NCBI RefSeq assembly: GCF_014489615.1
Contig: NZ_CP060825.1
Location: 3,920,501 to 3,984,500, forward strand
Direction: 5' to 3'
DNA: 64,000 nt
Origin: Streptomyces genisteinicus
GTDB taxonomy: Bacteria; Actinomycetota; Actinomycetes; Streptomycetales; Streptomycetaceae
The notes under the pieces: model-generated
Told to the model about the DNA's origin: nothing
The model's input: the letters and a program-made list of their open reading frames with translations, nothing else
Databases searched by the model: none
Program-made: the position numbers and the translations under genes
In this document: positions 34,196 through 41,704 of the stretch, piece after piece
Layout: each line of letters opens with the position of its first letter
How positions within the stretch are numbered: the first letter of the stretch is position 1

Positions 34196-34579
34196 AGGGC
34201 ACTCCCCTCCGTTGAAGATCCGGACCATCCGGCTCCCCTCAGCGCTGCTCGTACGAGACGAGCAGCGGAGGCAACCGGCCGCAGCGCACAGGCTGCGGGG
34301 GCTTGAGCGCGCGGCCCCTGTGCCGCGCCGGCCGCCTTGTTGTGCCAAGGACAGGCGGCAAGTCCTCATCGCGCTGTTCAGTTCTCAACGACCCATCGCT
34401 TCCATTGAGCCGACCCGCCTACACGGAGCTCTCCGGGCGCCAGGAGCAGCCCGAGAAGAGCCCTCCCGCGTTCGCTGTCCTGGGACTGCGAAGCGCTTGA
34501 CATGACTGTGACGCACAGTCCCAGGACTGTCAACAGTCCTGGGACTGTGTTTCACTGGACTCAGTCGAGAGGAGTTCGC
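34196..34579. promoter_or_regulatory. 384-base divergent control region of the element
   Basis: It lies between the first transfer-operon gene (minus) and the GntR regulator (plus). No gene is visible. It contains three related palindromes in its right third and a TTGACA hexamer at 34497-34502 set between the first and second. Sequence near 34320-34390 is less GC-rich. It most likely carries both divergent promoters. Confidence 0.7.
34474..34548. promoter_or_regulatory. Three palindromic operators for the GntR regulator
   Basis: GCTGTCCTGGGACTGC (34474-34489), ACAGTCCCAGGACTGT (34515-34530) and ACAGTCCTGGGACTGT (34533-34548) share the dyad AGTCC-N2-GGACT. The second and third are exact reverse complements separated by CA. 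They overlap a TTGACA (34497-34502) and lie just upstream of the regulator start. GntR-family proteins such as KorSA bind repeats of this kind at their own promoter. Confidence 0.82.
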
Positions 34580-35368
34580 GTGGCACCGAAGTGGCGGGAA
34601 CTGGCGGACAAGCTCGCGGGGCAGATCCGGAACGGGCAGTACGCCCCTGGGCAGCAGCTTCCGCAGATTCGCGACCTGGTCGAGGCGGGAGAGGGGTCGA
34701 AGACCACTGTCCATGCGGCCTACAAGGCGCTTGAGGCTGAAGGGCTGGTGACTTCTTCTCGTGGGCACGGCACCGTCGTACGGGAGCAGGCGCCGCTCAA
34801 GCGTCTGGGAATTGCCCGATACGACAAGGCGAAGTGGCGCGACGGTGACGAAGTAGCTTTCATCGCGGACCGGGTCGCTTCCGGACGGGCGTACAAGCGC
34901 GGCGAGCAGACGCAGACAGTCAGTCGCATCCTGGCGCCGCCCGCTGTCGCGAAGGCGCATGGGCTGCCTGAGGGTGCCGAGGTGTATGCACGCGCTCGGC
35001 TGGTTAAGGAGGGTGACCAGCCCACGCACACACTGACCAGCTACTACCGCCCCGAGCACGTCGAGGGCACGCGCATCGTCGACCCGAGCCCCGGCCCCGC
35101 CGGCCGAGGAGGAGGCTTCCGAGTGCTCTATGACGCGGGATACGAGATCGACCACATGCGGGAGGAGCTATTCGCCCGGGCCGCCAGGCCGGAGGAGGCT
35201 GAACAGCTCAAGCTCCTTCCAGGAGAGTGGGTGGTCGAGCTGCACCGCAGCACGTTTACCGCAGGCGGCACGCTGGTGGAGTTCGCGATCGGCGTGCACG
35301 CTGCGACGCGCTTCGCCTGGGCGTACGACTTCAAGGTGCCCGACTCGGCGGCGGAGGAGAGGCAGTGA
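34580..35368 (+). CDS. GntR-family transcriptional regulator (UTRA domain), KorSA-like
   Basis: A 262-residue regulator. The N-terminal winged HTH is WRELADKLAGQIRNGQYAPGQQLPQIRDLVEAGEGSKTTVHAAYKALEAEGLV; the C-terminal half from about residue 90 is a UTRA ligand-binding domain (VYARARLVKEGDQPTHTLTSYY). The start is GTG 34580 after GAGAGGAG; a longer reading to 34502 runs through the operators. KorSA of pSAM2 is the functional parallel: it represses the activator and transfer genes. The stop overlaps the YdcF-like gene (GTGA). Confidence 0.9.
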   Translation: MAPKWRELADKLAGQIRNGQYAPGQQLPQIRDLVEAGEGSKTTVHAAYKALEAEGLVTSSRGHGTVVREQAPLKRLGIARYDKAKWRDGDEVAFIADRVASGRAYKRGEQTQTVSRILAPPAVAKAHGLPEGAEVYARARLVKEGDQPTHTLTSYYRPEHVEGTRIVDPSPGPAGRGGGFRVLYDAGYEIDHMREELFARAARPEEAEQLKLLPGEWVVELHRSTFTAGGTLVEFAIGVHAATRFAWAYDFKVPDSAAEERQ

Positions 35369-36015
35369 TCTCTGCCCAGAACTGGGTCGACGCTGAACGA
35401 TTGTGGGAGTTTCAGCAGATGGGCCACGAGTTGCGCCCTTGCTCCGTCGGTCTCGGTCTGGGTAGCCACGACTTGGGCGTGGCGGACGTCTCCGCCGACC
35501 TGTACCGGCGCGGTCTGTTTCCGGTCGTCGTCTTCACCGGGGCAACCAGTCGCACGACCGAAGGTCGCATGCCCCGGGGCGAGGCTGAGCATTATCGCGA
35601 CCGTGCGCTGGAGCTGGGGGTGCCAGCGTCCGCGATCCTTGTTGAACCTAACGCTCGGAACACGGGTGAGAACATCTGGCTGTCCCGCGCCCTGCTTGCC
35701 GAGCAAGGTATGGATGTCAGCTCGGTGCTTCTCATCAGTAAGCCGTACGAGGAGCGCCGGGCGTACGCGACCGCCAGGAAGCTCTGGCCCGATGTCGACA
35801 TCGTGAGCGCATCCGCGACCATGAGTCTTCACGAGTACGTGGACTCCATCCAGGATGCCCATCTCGTGCTGGACATGCTTGTCGGGGCCCAACAGCGATT
35901 GTTCGTCTACCCGAAGCGCGGATTCATGATCGAACAGCCTGCTCCAGTCGACGTCGTCATGGCATACGAGCGGCTGTGCGACGGAGGGTTCACCAGTCGC
36001 CTCATGGCCGACTGA
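35365..36015 (+). CDS. YdcF-like (DUF218) protein
   Basis: A 216-residue protein. GLGLGSHDLGVADVSADLYRRGLFPVVVFTGATSR and GRMPRGEAEHYRDRALELGVPASAILVEPNARNTGENIWLSRALL are typical of the DUF218/YdcF fold, a Rossmann-like domain that can bind SAM in E. coli YdcF. It has no signal peptide, so it is a cytoplasmic member. Four-base overlap couples it to the GntR gene. In pSAM2 the same position is taken by a Nudix protein (Pif) linked to transfer control, so a signalling or exclusion role is possible. Base composition is slightly lower in GC than the host. Confidence 0.82.
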   Translation: MISAQNWVDAERLWEFQQMGHELRPCSVGLGLGSHDLGVADVSADLYRRGLFPVVVFTGATSRTTEGRMPRGEAEHYRDRALELGVPASAILVEPNARNTGENIWLSRALLAEQGMDVSSVLLISKPYEERRAYATARKLWPDVDIVSASATMSLHEYVDSIQDAHLVLDMLVGAQQRLFVYPKRGFMIEQPAPVDVVMAYERLCDGGFTSRLMAD

Positions 36016-36381
36016 GTTCAGGCGCCGGTCTCTCTCACCGAGGTACAAACACCTCCATCATCAAGGTGACTCACTCCGTTCGCCGCGCGGCCCCGGCTCC
36101 GCCGGCCGTGCGGCTAGAGCGAGCACATCTGATGCCGTGGACGCTAGCCCGATGTGGCTAGGCCCGGTCGGCTCCACGGACATGGGCAGCCGCCATGGGG
36201 CGCGCCTCGAAGATCGGGGCCCACATTGGGCGAACGGGCAGGTCCACCGGCTGCCCGAATTCGCTGACCAGCGCACAGGCCTCGATCTCACGCCCCATGG
36301 CAGTTCCTGCCCAAAGCCGCTCCGCCGACCTCTGGAATTCAGCCCCGCCCGTTTGCGAGATGGGTGATCGGTGCTGGACCA
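36016..36381. other. 366-base gap, no convincing gene
   Basis: Two minus-strand open frames (36061-36291 and 36158-36382) lack ribosome sites and recognisable motifs. One contains a moderately protein-like stretch (MGREIEACALVSEFGQPVDL), so a decayed gene remnant is possible. GC content falls towards the right, into the cargo gene. No clear hairpin or repeat is seen. Confidence 0.4.
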
Positions 36382-37224
36382 CTAGATGACCGCTTGTTGT
36401 CCCTGTTGTGGTTGATCGAGCTGCTGTTCCCGCATTCGCTGCTCCGCTCGCATTCCTTCAATGGTGGAAGCGAATGATTCCATATTGGCTCCGTCATCGG
36501 AATTGTTGTACGGGGCAATGCCTAATTCGAGTGCTGTAATGTGCTGTTCCATGCTGTCCGCCGTCTGTTGGAGGTTGAAAGCCCTTTCGCGCGGCTTGAA
36601 GTATCCAGAAGCGGCCGTCACTACAGTAACGATAGACCCGAGGGCAATCAGAATGCCTTTCGCAGGCTGCGGCGGGTCGTACCACGCTGTGACACCAGAA
36701 ACGGCTGCGGAGCCAACGAAGAGCAACCACTGCATGAATAGATGCAGGCGTCGGTAGTGAGCAGACTCCACCCGGAGTCTTGCGATCTCCCCCGGCAGGC
36801 GCTCCCTGTACGAGGATTGTCGCTCGATGGCTGGAGGAGTCAACCTACGGGCTTCGAGAATGCGACGCTCTTCGGCTAGTTCCAAATCGAGCTTAAGGCT
36901 TCTCAGGGACTTCTTGGAATCCCTCCACGGCGTATCCGCACTGAACTCGGCATAGAGTTGAACGACAGTAGCAAACAAGAGGAAGACGCATGCCCCGCCA
37001 AAGATGCTCACGATTGCCGAAGGTGCGTCGGCGTGTAGCCAAAAATAGACTTTTGCGATGGCTCCAGCGCAGATCAGGGTGATCAGGGTAAGTGGCGTCC
37101 CGTAGAGTCCGGCCACTTGTAAGCGGCGGTTCTTTATTCGCTGGCTAAGGTCTGCAATATCTGTACGATATTGAATCAATGCGTCAGTGGTGCTCTCCCC
37201 GGCGGAGGGGGGGTCGATAGCCAT
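36382..37224 (-). CDS. Four-TM SLATT/DUF4231-like membrane protein, probable cargo
   Basis: A 280-residue protein. An N-terminal helix (LIQYRTDIADLSQRIKNRRLQVAGLY) leads to two membrane segments near residues 42-64 and 70-92, a long charged helical section (SLKLDLELAEERRILEARRL), then two more near residues 164-182 and 188-207, and a helical Gln-rich tail. The layout fits SLATT/DUF4231 pore-like effectors, which often sit in anti-phage or nucleotide-signalling loci. Base composition is clearly AT-richer than its surroundings and codons such as ATA occur, pointing to transfer from a lower-GC source. No partner enzyme lies beside it. The family call is moderate. Confidence 0.6.
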   Translation of the reverse strand: MAIDPPSAGESTTDALIQYRTDIADLSQRIKNRRLQVAGLYGTPLTLITLICAGAIAKVYFWLHADAPSAIVSIFGGACVFLLFATVVQLYAEFSADTPWRDSKKSLRSLKLDLELAEERRILEARRLTPPAIERQSSYRERLPGEIARLRVESAHYRRLHLFMQWLLFVGSAAVSGVTAWYDPPQPAKGILIALGSIVTVVTAASGYFKPRERAFNLQQTADSMEQHITALELGIAPYNNSDDGANMESFASTIEGMRAEQRMREQQLDQPQQGQQAVI

Positions 37225-37715
37225 TGACGATCCTTCCGATGCGCATGCTGAAGACGTTAGTTATGGTATGCAGTCAACGATCTCGATGGGGCGATTGTCT
37301 GAAGGTTGGCCTCGCGGGACAGGGAGCGGCTACCCCAGTGCCCGCCCGGATGCAAGCCTTGTCCCTCCACCAGGGGAACTCGCCCGATGCAGCCGCGCTC
37401 TGCGCGTGGCTCTGCCCGTGCCAGACATGCGGGGAATCACGGGAACGAAGGGCATCTTGGTTGCCTGCGCTTGGCTCGGCCATGCCTCAGAAACTGTGCA
37501 GTCAGGCCATGCCTTGTGCCCGCTCTTGTAGGGCGAGGCTCACGATCGACTGCTGACCACCTAGGCACCGTGCGGTGGCGGTCTCAGTTAGGGTCTCAGT
37601 GGCTGCCCACTCCGCCCTAGTTCGTCTCCGTCCGTCGGCATCCGAAACGAACGCTGGGCAGGGAAGATTGTCCCCTGACGGACCTACGTGGATCGCTCAG
37701 GACCGAGGTCCGACA
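37225..37715. other. 491-base gap at the right end of the element
   Basis: No convincing gene is visible; open frames on both strands lack start signals and family features. The right part contains the second copy of the int-end repeat (37577-37599). The reverse strand there reads TETLTETATAR, similar to the C-terminal end of Int, so it may be a relic of another integrase gene or a binding site. Confidence 0.5.
37577..37599 (+). repeat. Right copy of the 23-bp repeat
   Basis: GGCGGTCTCAGTT-AG-GGTCTCAG matches 23687-23709 at 21 of 23 bases. It lies 116 bases inside attR, while the left copy begins 90 bases inside attL. Both point the same way. Confidence 0.75.
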
Positions 37716-37759
37716 ACTCGTAATGCGTAGGTCTCGGGTTCGAATCCCGAAGGCGGCTC
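37716..37759 (+). repeat. attR: attR: 44-bp 3' tRNA-Thr fragment
   Basis: Identical to attL. Only the 3' half of the tRNA is present: the 5' acceptor strand and D arm are missing, so it is not a functional tRNA gene. It marks the right end of the element and the original chromosomal flank. Confidence 0.95.
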
Positions 37760-37764
37760 CGCCG

Positions 37765-37799
37765 GAAGCCCGGCCCGGACAGTGTCCGGGCCGGGCTTC
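37765..37799. terminator. Chromosomal terminator-like hairpin after attR
   Basis: GAAGCCCGGCCCGGAC pairs perfectly (16 bp) with GTCCGGGCCGGGCTTC around loop AGT. Before integration it would have followed the tRNA-Thr gene directly. It starts six bases after the att core, exactly as the element's hairpin does at attL. Confidence 0.8.
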
Positions 37800-37842
37800 G
37801 TCGTTGTGCGGGCGCCGGGCAGCCTGCCCGGCCGCGTCGGGG

Positions 37843-38463
37843 TCAGAGGGCCGCGGTCACGGAGCGTTCGGCCGCGGCGGGGTCGTCGCCCGCCGCCACG
37901 GCGAAGTCGCGGAGCAGTCCGGTCATGGTCTCGTCCGCGCCGTGGCGGCCCACGAAGTAGCCGGCCGCCTCGAGTTGGGCGAGGCCGTGCATCTGGCACC
38001 AGAGCTGCCAGGCGAGCAGGGACGAGGTGCCGTCGCGGAACCGGCCGGCCGCCATGCAGCGCCTGATCGCGGCGTGTGGTATCCGCAGGACGTCCAGGCC
38101 CATGACCCGGTCCTCGTCGGTGAACTCGAAGCCGGCGAGCCGTGATCCGCCCAGCATGACCGCGTAGACGTCGGGCTCGGCGCGGGCGAACTCCTGGTAC
38201 GTGACGCACAGCCGGGCGAGCCCGGCCACCGGGTCGTCGTCCTGGGCGGCCTCGACCGCCAGCAGGCGCTCCGCGAACCGCGCGAAGCCCTCCCGCATGG
38301 TTTCCCGCACCAGCGCCGGCATGGAGCCGAAGTGGGTGTAGACCGCCATGGTGGAGACCCCGGCCGCCTGGGACACGTGGCGCACGGTGAGTGCGGCGGG
38401 TCCCTCCTCGGCCAGGATCCGGGCGGCCTCGTCGAGGAGTTTGCGGCGGATCCCAGTTGACAC
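37843..38463 (-). CDS. TetR/AcrR-family transcriptional regulator
   Basis: A 206-residue repressor. The N-terminal HTH is LLDEAARILAEEGPAALTVRHVSQAAGVSTMAVYTHFGSMPALV; the C-terminal domain has VTYQEFARAEPDVYAVM and a WHG-like segment (AWQLWCQMHGLAQLE), as in the TetR_C_33 subgroup. It starts at GTG 38463, next to two ATAACG palindromes shared with the divergent SGNH hydrolase gene, so it very probably represses itself and that gene. The ligand is unknown. Confidence 0.9.
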   Translation of the reverse strand: MSTGIRRKLLDEAARILAEEGPAALTVRHVSQAAGVSTMAVYTHFGSMPALVRETMREGFARFAERLLAVEAAQDDDPVAGLARLCVTYQEFARAEPDVYAVMLGGSRLAGFEFTDEDRVMGLDVLRIPHAAIRRCMAAGRFRDGTSSLLAWQLWCQMHGLAQLEAAGYFVGRHGADETMTGLLRDFAVAAGDDPAAAERSVTAAL

Positions 38464-38472
38464 GCCGCAATC

Positions 38473-38511
38473 ATAACGCTGTTATTGAAGCCATGGCCAT
38501 AACGGCGTTAT
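38473..38511. promoter_or_regulatory. Twin TetR operators
   Basis: ATAACGCTGTTAT (38473-38485) and the perfect palindrome ATAACGGCGTTAT (38499-38511) lie 26 bases apart centre to centre, in the short gap between divergent tetR and SGNH hydrolase genes. The half-site ATAAC fits TetR-type operators. Confidence 0.85.
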
Positions 38512-38522
38512 GGGGGAGTGGA

Positions 38523-39389
38523 ATGCTCACTGCGATGATCAAGGAAACCGTGCGGGGGCAACGGCCCCGGCTGCCCGACGCCGCCGGCGACGCGGGTGGG
38601 ACCACCGGCGACGGGCCGCCGCTGCGCCTGCTGCTGCTCGGGGACTCCACGGCCGCCGGGGTGGGCGCCGAGCACCACCGGGACGCCCTCGCGGGGCAGG
38701 TCGCCACCGCGCTGACCGCCCTCACCGGCCGGAGCGTGAGCTGGCGGGTGGCCGCAAGGTCGGGGGCGACCGTGCGGGAGATGAGGTCTCTGCTGCTCGG
38801 GCAGCTGACGGACCCGACCCGGCGGTGGGAGCCGGACCTGATCCTCCTGGCGGCCGGCACCAACGACGCCATGCGCGGGCGGCGGCCCGGAGCCTTCCGG
38901 CAGGACGTCGAGCGCCTGATCGGCGACATCCGGCTGCGGCTCGGGCGTGACGTGCCGATCGCCCTCGCCGGGCTCCCCGACCTGGCGCCCCACCAGGGGC
39001 TGCCGCCGCACGTGAGGGGGCCGCTCAGCTCGTACGTGAGGCTGCTGGACCGGAAGTTCCGGCAGGTCGCGGTGCGCGGCGAAGTGCTCTTCCACGTGCC
39101 CGCGGGCGGACCGCCCCGCTTCGCCGGCGGGTGGCTGGCCTCCGACCGCTTCCACCCGTCGGTGCCCGGCTACCGGGGCTGGGCGCGCAACCTCGCCGCG
39201 GGGATCGCGACGTTGCTGGAGACGGGGGTGTGCCCCGGGCCCGCCGCGACGCCCGTGGCGGACGAGGCCGGTGCCGTGGTGGACGAGGCCGGTGCCGGTG
39301 CAGTGGCCGGCGGCGTGGCGACGGGCGGGTCCGGCGGGGCGGCGACGGTCGGTGCCGTGGGGGACGGGGCGGCGGCCGTCCGCAGCTGA
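38523..39389 (+). CDS. SGNH/GDSL-family hydrolase
   Basis: A 288-residue esterase/lipase-like protein. Block I is LLLLGDSTAAGVG with the nucleophilic Ser, block III is LLAAGTNDAMR (GxND), and block V is SDRFHPSVPGY with the Asp-x-x-His pair. The N-terminal 40 residues precede the fold without a clear signal peptide. The C-terminal 50 residues are Gly/Ala/Val repeats (VADEAGAVVDEAGAG). The start at ATG 38523 follows GGGGGAGTGGA. It is divergent from, and likely controlled by, the TetR gene. The substrate is unknown. Confidence 0.88.
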   Translation: MLTAMIKETVRGQRPRLPDAAGDAGGTTGDGPPLRLLLLGDSTAAGVGAEHHRDALAGQVATALTALTGRSVSWRVAARSGATVREMRSLLLGQLTDPTRRWEPDLILLAAGTNDAMRGRRPGAFRQDVERLIGDIRLRLGRDVPIALAGLPDLAPHQGLPPHVRGPLSSYVRLLDRKFRQVAVRGEVLFHVPAGGPPRFAGGWLASDRFHPSVPGYRGWARNLAAGIATLLETGVCPGPAATPVADEAGAVVDEAGAGAVAGGVATGGSGGAATVGAVGDGAAAVRS

Positions 39390-39725
39390 GGGGCCGGGAG
39401 CGGTGCGGCCGAGCCGCGTGCGGCCCGGCCGCTAGGGCGTGTTGCGAGAGTCTCCACCGGCCCGCGACGCCTGGCACGCACCCTCGCCGCGTTGTCGGAG
39501 TCATCCGCGTACGACCGGTACGAGGATGCTCCTCTCCGCCGTGCGATCGCACGCACCGGACGCCGCAGGCCCCGCCCTCCGGGCGGACGGAGCTGCTTTC
39601 GCCACCCCGCCCCAGGGCCGGCCGCGAGGGTGGCGGCGACCGCCCGGCAGGCGGGGGCCCCTGTGCACGACGGCCCGGCTCCACACCACAGCTCATCCTT
39701 GCCCACAGAGACGGAGCTCCACGGC
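39390..39725. other. 336-base gap before the acyl-CoA dehydrogenase gene
   Basis: Nothing convincing is coded. The frame upstream of the dehydrogenase is open but Arg/Pro-rich and lacks a ribosome site. A slightly AT-richer patch near 39,490-39,540 could hold the promoter. Confidence 0.45.
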
Positions 39726-41552
39726 ATGAGCCACTACATAGCCAACCTGCGCGACCTGAGGTTCAACCTCTTCGAGGTCCTCGGCCGCGAAGCGGTGTAC
39801 GGGAACGGCCCGTTCGCCGACATCGACCGTGCCGCGGCGGAGGACATCCTCGCCGAGATCGGCCGGCTCGCCACCGACGACCTCGCCGACTCGTCGGTCG
39901 AAGCCGACCGGACGCCCCCGGTGTTCGACCCGGCGACCGGCACGGCGCCGCTCCCCGTCGCGTTCAAGAAGGCGTACGAGACCTTCATGGACGCCGAGTG
40001 GTGGCGGCTCGGCCTGCCCGCCGAGCTGGGCGGCACCGACGCCCCGCCCTCGCTCTTCTGGTCGTTCGCCGAACTGGTCCTGGGCGCCAACCCCGCGCTC
40101 TGGCTCTATTCCGGCGGAGTCAGCTTCGCCCGGGTGATCCAGGAGCTCGGGACCGAGGAACAGCGCGCCGTCGCCCGGCTGATGGTGGAGCGCCAGTGGG
40201 GCGCGACGATGGTGCTCACCGAGCCGGAGGCCGGTTCCGACGTCGGAGCGGGGCGCACGAAGGCGGTGCGGGAGGCCGACGGCTCGTGGCGCATCGAGGG
40301 CGTGAAGCGCTTCATCACCAACGCCGAGCACGATCTGTCCGAGAACATCGTGCACTTCGTGCTCGCCCGCCCCGAGGGCGGCGAGCCCGGGACCAAGGGC
40401 CTGTCCCTGTTCCTGGTGCCCAAGTACGAGTTCGACTGGAGCACCGGCGACCTGGGCAGGCGCAACGGCGCCCGGGTCACCGGCGTCGAGCACAAGATGG
40501 GCCTCAAGGTGTCGAACACCTGCGAGATGACGTTCGGCGACGGGGACGTGGCGAGGGGCTGGCTCCTCGGCGAGAGGCACGACGGCATCCGGCAGATGTT
40601 CCGGATCATCGAGTTCGCCCGGATGATGGTCGGCACGAAGGCGATCTCGACGCTGTCGACCGGGTACCTGAACGCCCTGCGGTACGCCAGGGAGCGGGTG
40701 CAGGGCGCGGACCTGACGCAGGCCGCCGACAAGAAGGCCCCCCGCGTCACCATCACCCACCACCCCGACGTGCGGCGCTCGCTGATGATGCAGAAGGCGT
40801 GCGCGGAAGGGATGCGGACGCTGTTCCTGTACACGGCGTGCGTCCAGGACGACATCGTGGTCAAGAAGCGGGCGGGCGCCGACGCCGGGGACAGCCGCGC
40901 GCTGAACGACCTGCTCCTGCCGATCCTCAAGGGCTACGGCTCCGAGCGCGCCTACGAGCAGCTCAACCAGTCGCTCCAGATCTTCGGGGGCTCCGGCTAC
41001 CTGCAGGACTTCCCGATCGAGCAGTACCTCAGGGACGCCCGGATCGACACCCTCTACGAGGGGACGACGGCGATCCAGGGGCAGGACTACTTCTTCCGGA
41101 AGATCGTCCGCGACCAGGGGCGGGCGCTCTCCGCGCTGGCCGGGGAGATCAAGGGGTTCCTGGCCGCCGCCGGCGACCGGGCCGAGCTGAAGGACGCCCA
41201 GGCGGAGCTGGCGGAGGCCCTGGCCGAACTGGAGGCGATGGCCGCGGTCATGGTGGAGCAGCTGACCGACTCGGTGCAGGACGTCACGTCGCTCTACCGG
41301 GTGGGCCAGAACACGACCCGGTTCCTGATGGCCAGCGGCGACGTCGTCGTCGCGTACCTGCTGCTGCGCGCGGCGGCCGTGGCGGTCGACAGGCTGCCGG
41401 ACGCGCGGGGCGCGGACCGTGACTTCTACGCCGGGAAGGTGGCGGCCGCGGCGTTCTTCGCCGCGGAGGTGCTTCCCCAGGTGGCCGTCCGGCGCAAGCA
41501 GGCCCAGAGGACGGACAACGCCCTGATGCAGCTGCCGGAGGGCGCCTTCTGA
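39726..41552 (+). CDS. Acyl-CoA dehydrogenase
   Basis: A 608-residue FAD enzyme that oxidises acyl-CoA to the 2-enoyl form. The middle domain has MVLTEPEAGSDVG and RIEGVKRFITNAEHDLSENI (FAD contacts). The C-terminal four-helix domain has QIFGGSGYLQDFPIEQYLRDARIDTLYEGTTAIQGQD, where YEGT holds the catalytic Glu. A further C-terminal extension of about 120 residues is typical of the long FadE-type enzymes. Whether it serves the biosynthetic cluster that follows or general lipid catabolism is unclear; it is separated from it by 150 bases. Confidence 0.92.
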   Translation: MSHYIANLRDLRFNLFEVLGREAVYGNGPFADIDRAAAEDILAEIGRLATDDLADSSVEADRTPPVFDPATGTAPLPVAFKKAYETFMDAEWWRLGLPAELGGTDAPPSLFWSFAELVLGANPALWLYSGGVSFARVIQELGTEEQRAVARLMVERQWGATMVLTEPEAGSDVGAGRTKAVREADGSWRIEGVKRFITNAEHDLSENIVHFVLARPEGGEPGTKGLSLFLVPKYEFDWSTGDLGRRNGARVTGVEHKMGLKVSNTCEMTFGDGDVARGWLLGERHDGIRQMFRIIEFARMMVGTKAISTLSTGYLNALRYARERVQGADLTQAADKKAPRVTITHHPDVRRSLMMQKACAEGMRTLFLYTACVQDDIVVKKRAGADAGDSRALNDLLLPILKGYGSERAYEQLNQSLQIFGGSGYLQDFPIEQYLRDARIDTLYEGTTAIQGQDYFFRKIVRDQGRALSALAGEIKGFLAAAGDRAELKDAQAELAEALAELEAMAAVMVEQLTDSVQDVTSLYRVGQNTTRFLMASGDVVVAYLLLRAAAVAVDRLPDARGADRDFYAGKVAAAAFFAAEVLPQVAVRRKQAQRTDNALMQLPEGAF

Positions 41553-41704
41553 ACGACCGGCGGCCGGGGCGGGCGGCGTCGGTCCGTACGCCCCGGCCGC
41601 ATGGCAGCAAGCGGAAACGGCCTGCTCGGCCACTGCCGCGGGCGGTTAGGTTGGCCGGGCCCGCGGCACCGCGGGCACGACATCAGGAGAGGCGGTGGCG
41701 GGCC

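Larger units (their letters stand above)
23553..37759. mobile_element. Integrated AICE (actinomycete integrative and conjugative element), about 14.2 kb
   Basis: The element is bounded by attL and attR in tRNA-Thr. Its modules are: tyrosine integrase and excisionase at the left end, a Prim-Pol plus P-loop ATPase replication module, an FtsK-like translocase, a minus-strand operon of Spd/KilB-like and small zinc proteins, a divergent GntR regulator with a YdcF-like partner, and a cargo gene at the right end. Single-protein dsDNA transfer plus site-specific integration defines AICEs such as pSAM2. The replication type (Prim-Pol rather than RepSA) places it in a different AICE subgroup. All core modules look intact, so it may still be mobile. 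Confidence 0.93.

Noticed and set aside
36158..36382. A small minus-strand gene between the YdcF-like and SLATT-like genes
   Set aside because: It has no ribosome site, no recognisable family and overlaps another open frame; at best a remnant.
37716..37759. A second tRNA-Thr gene
   Set aside because: Only the 3' half is present; the acceptor 5' strand, D arm and half of the anticodon stem are missing. It is attR.
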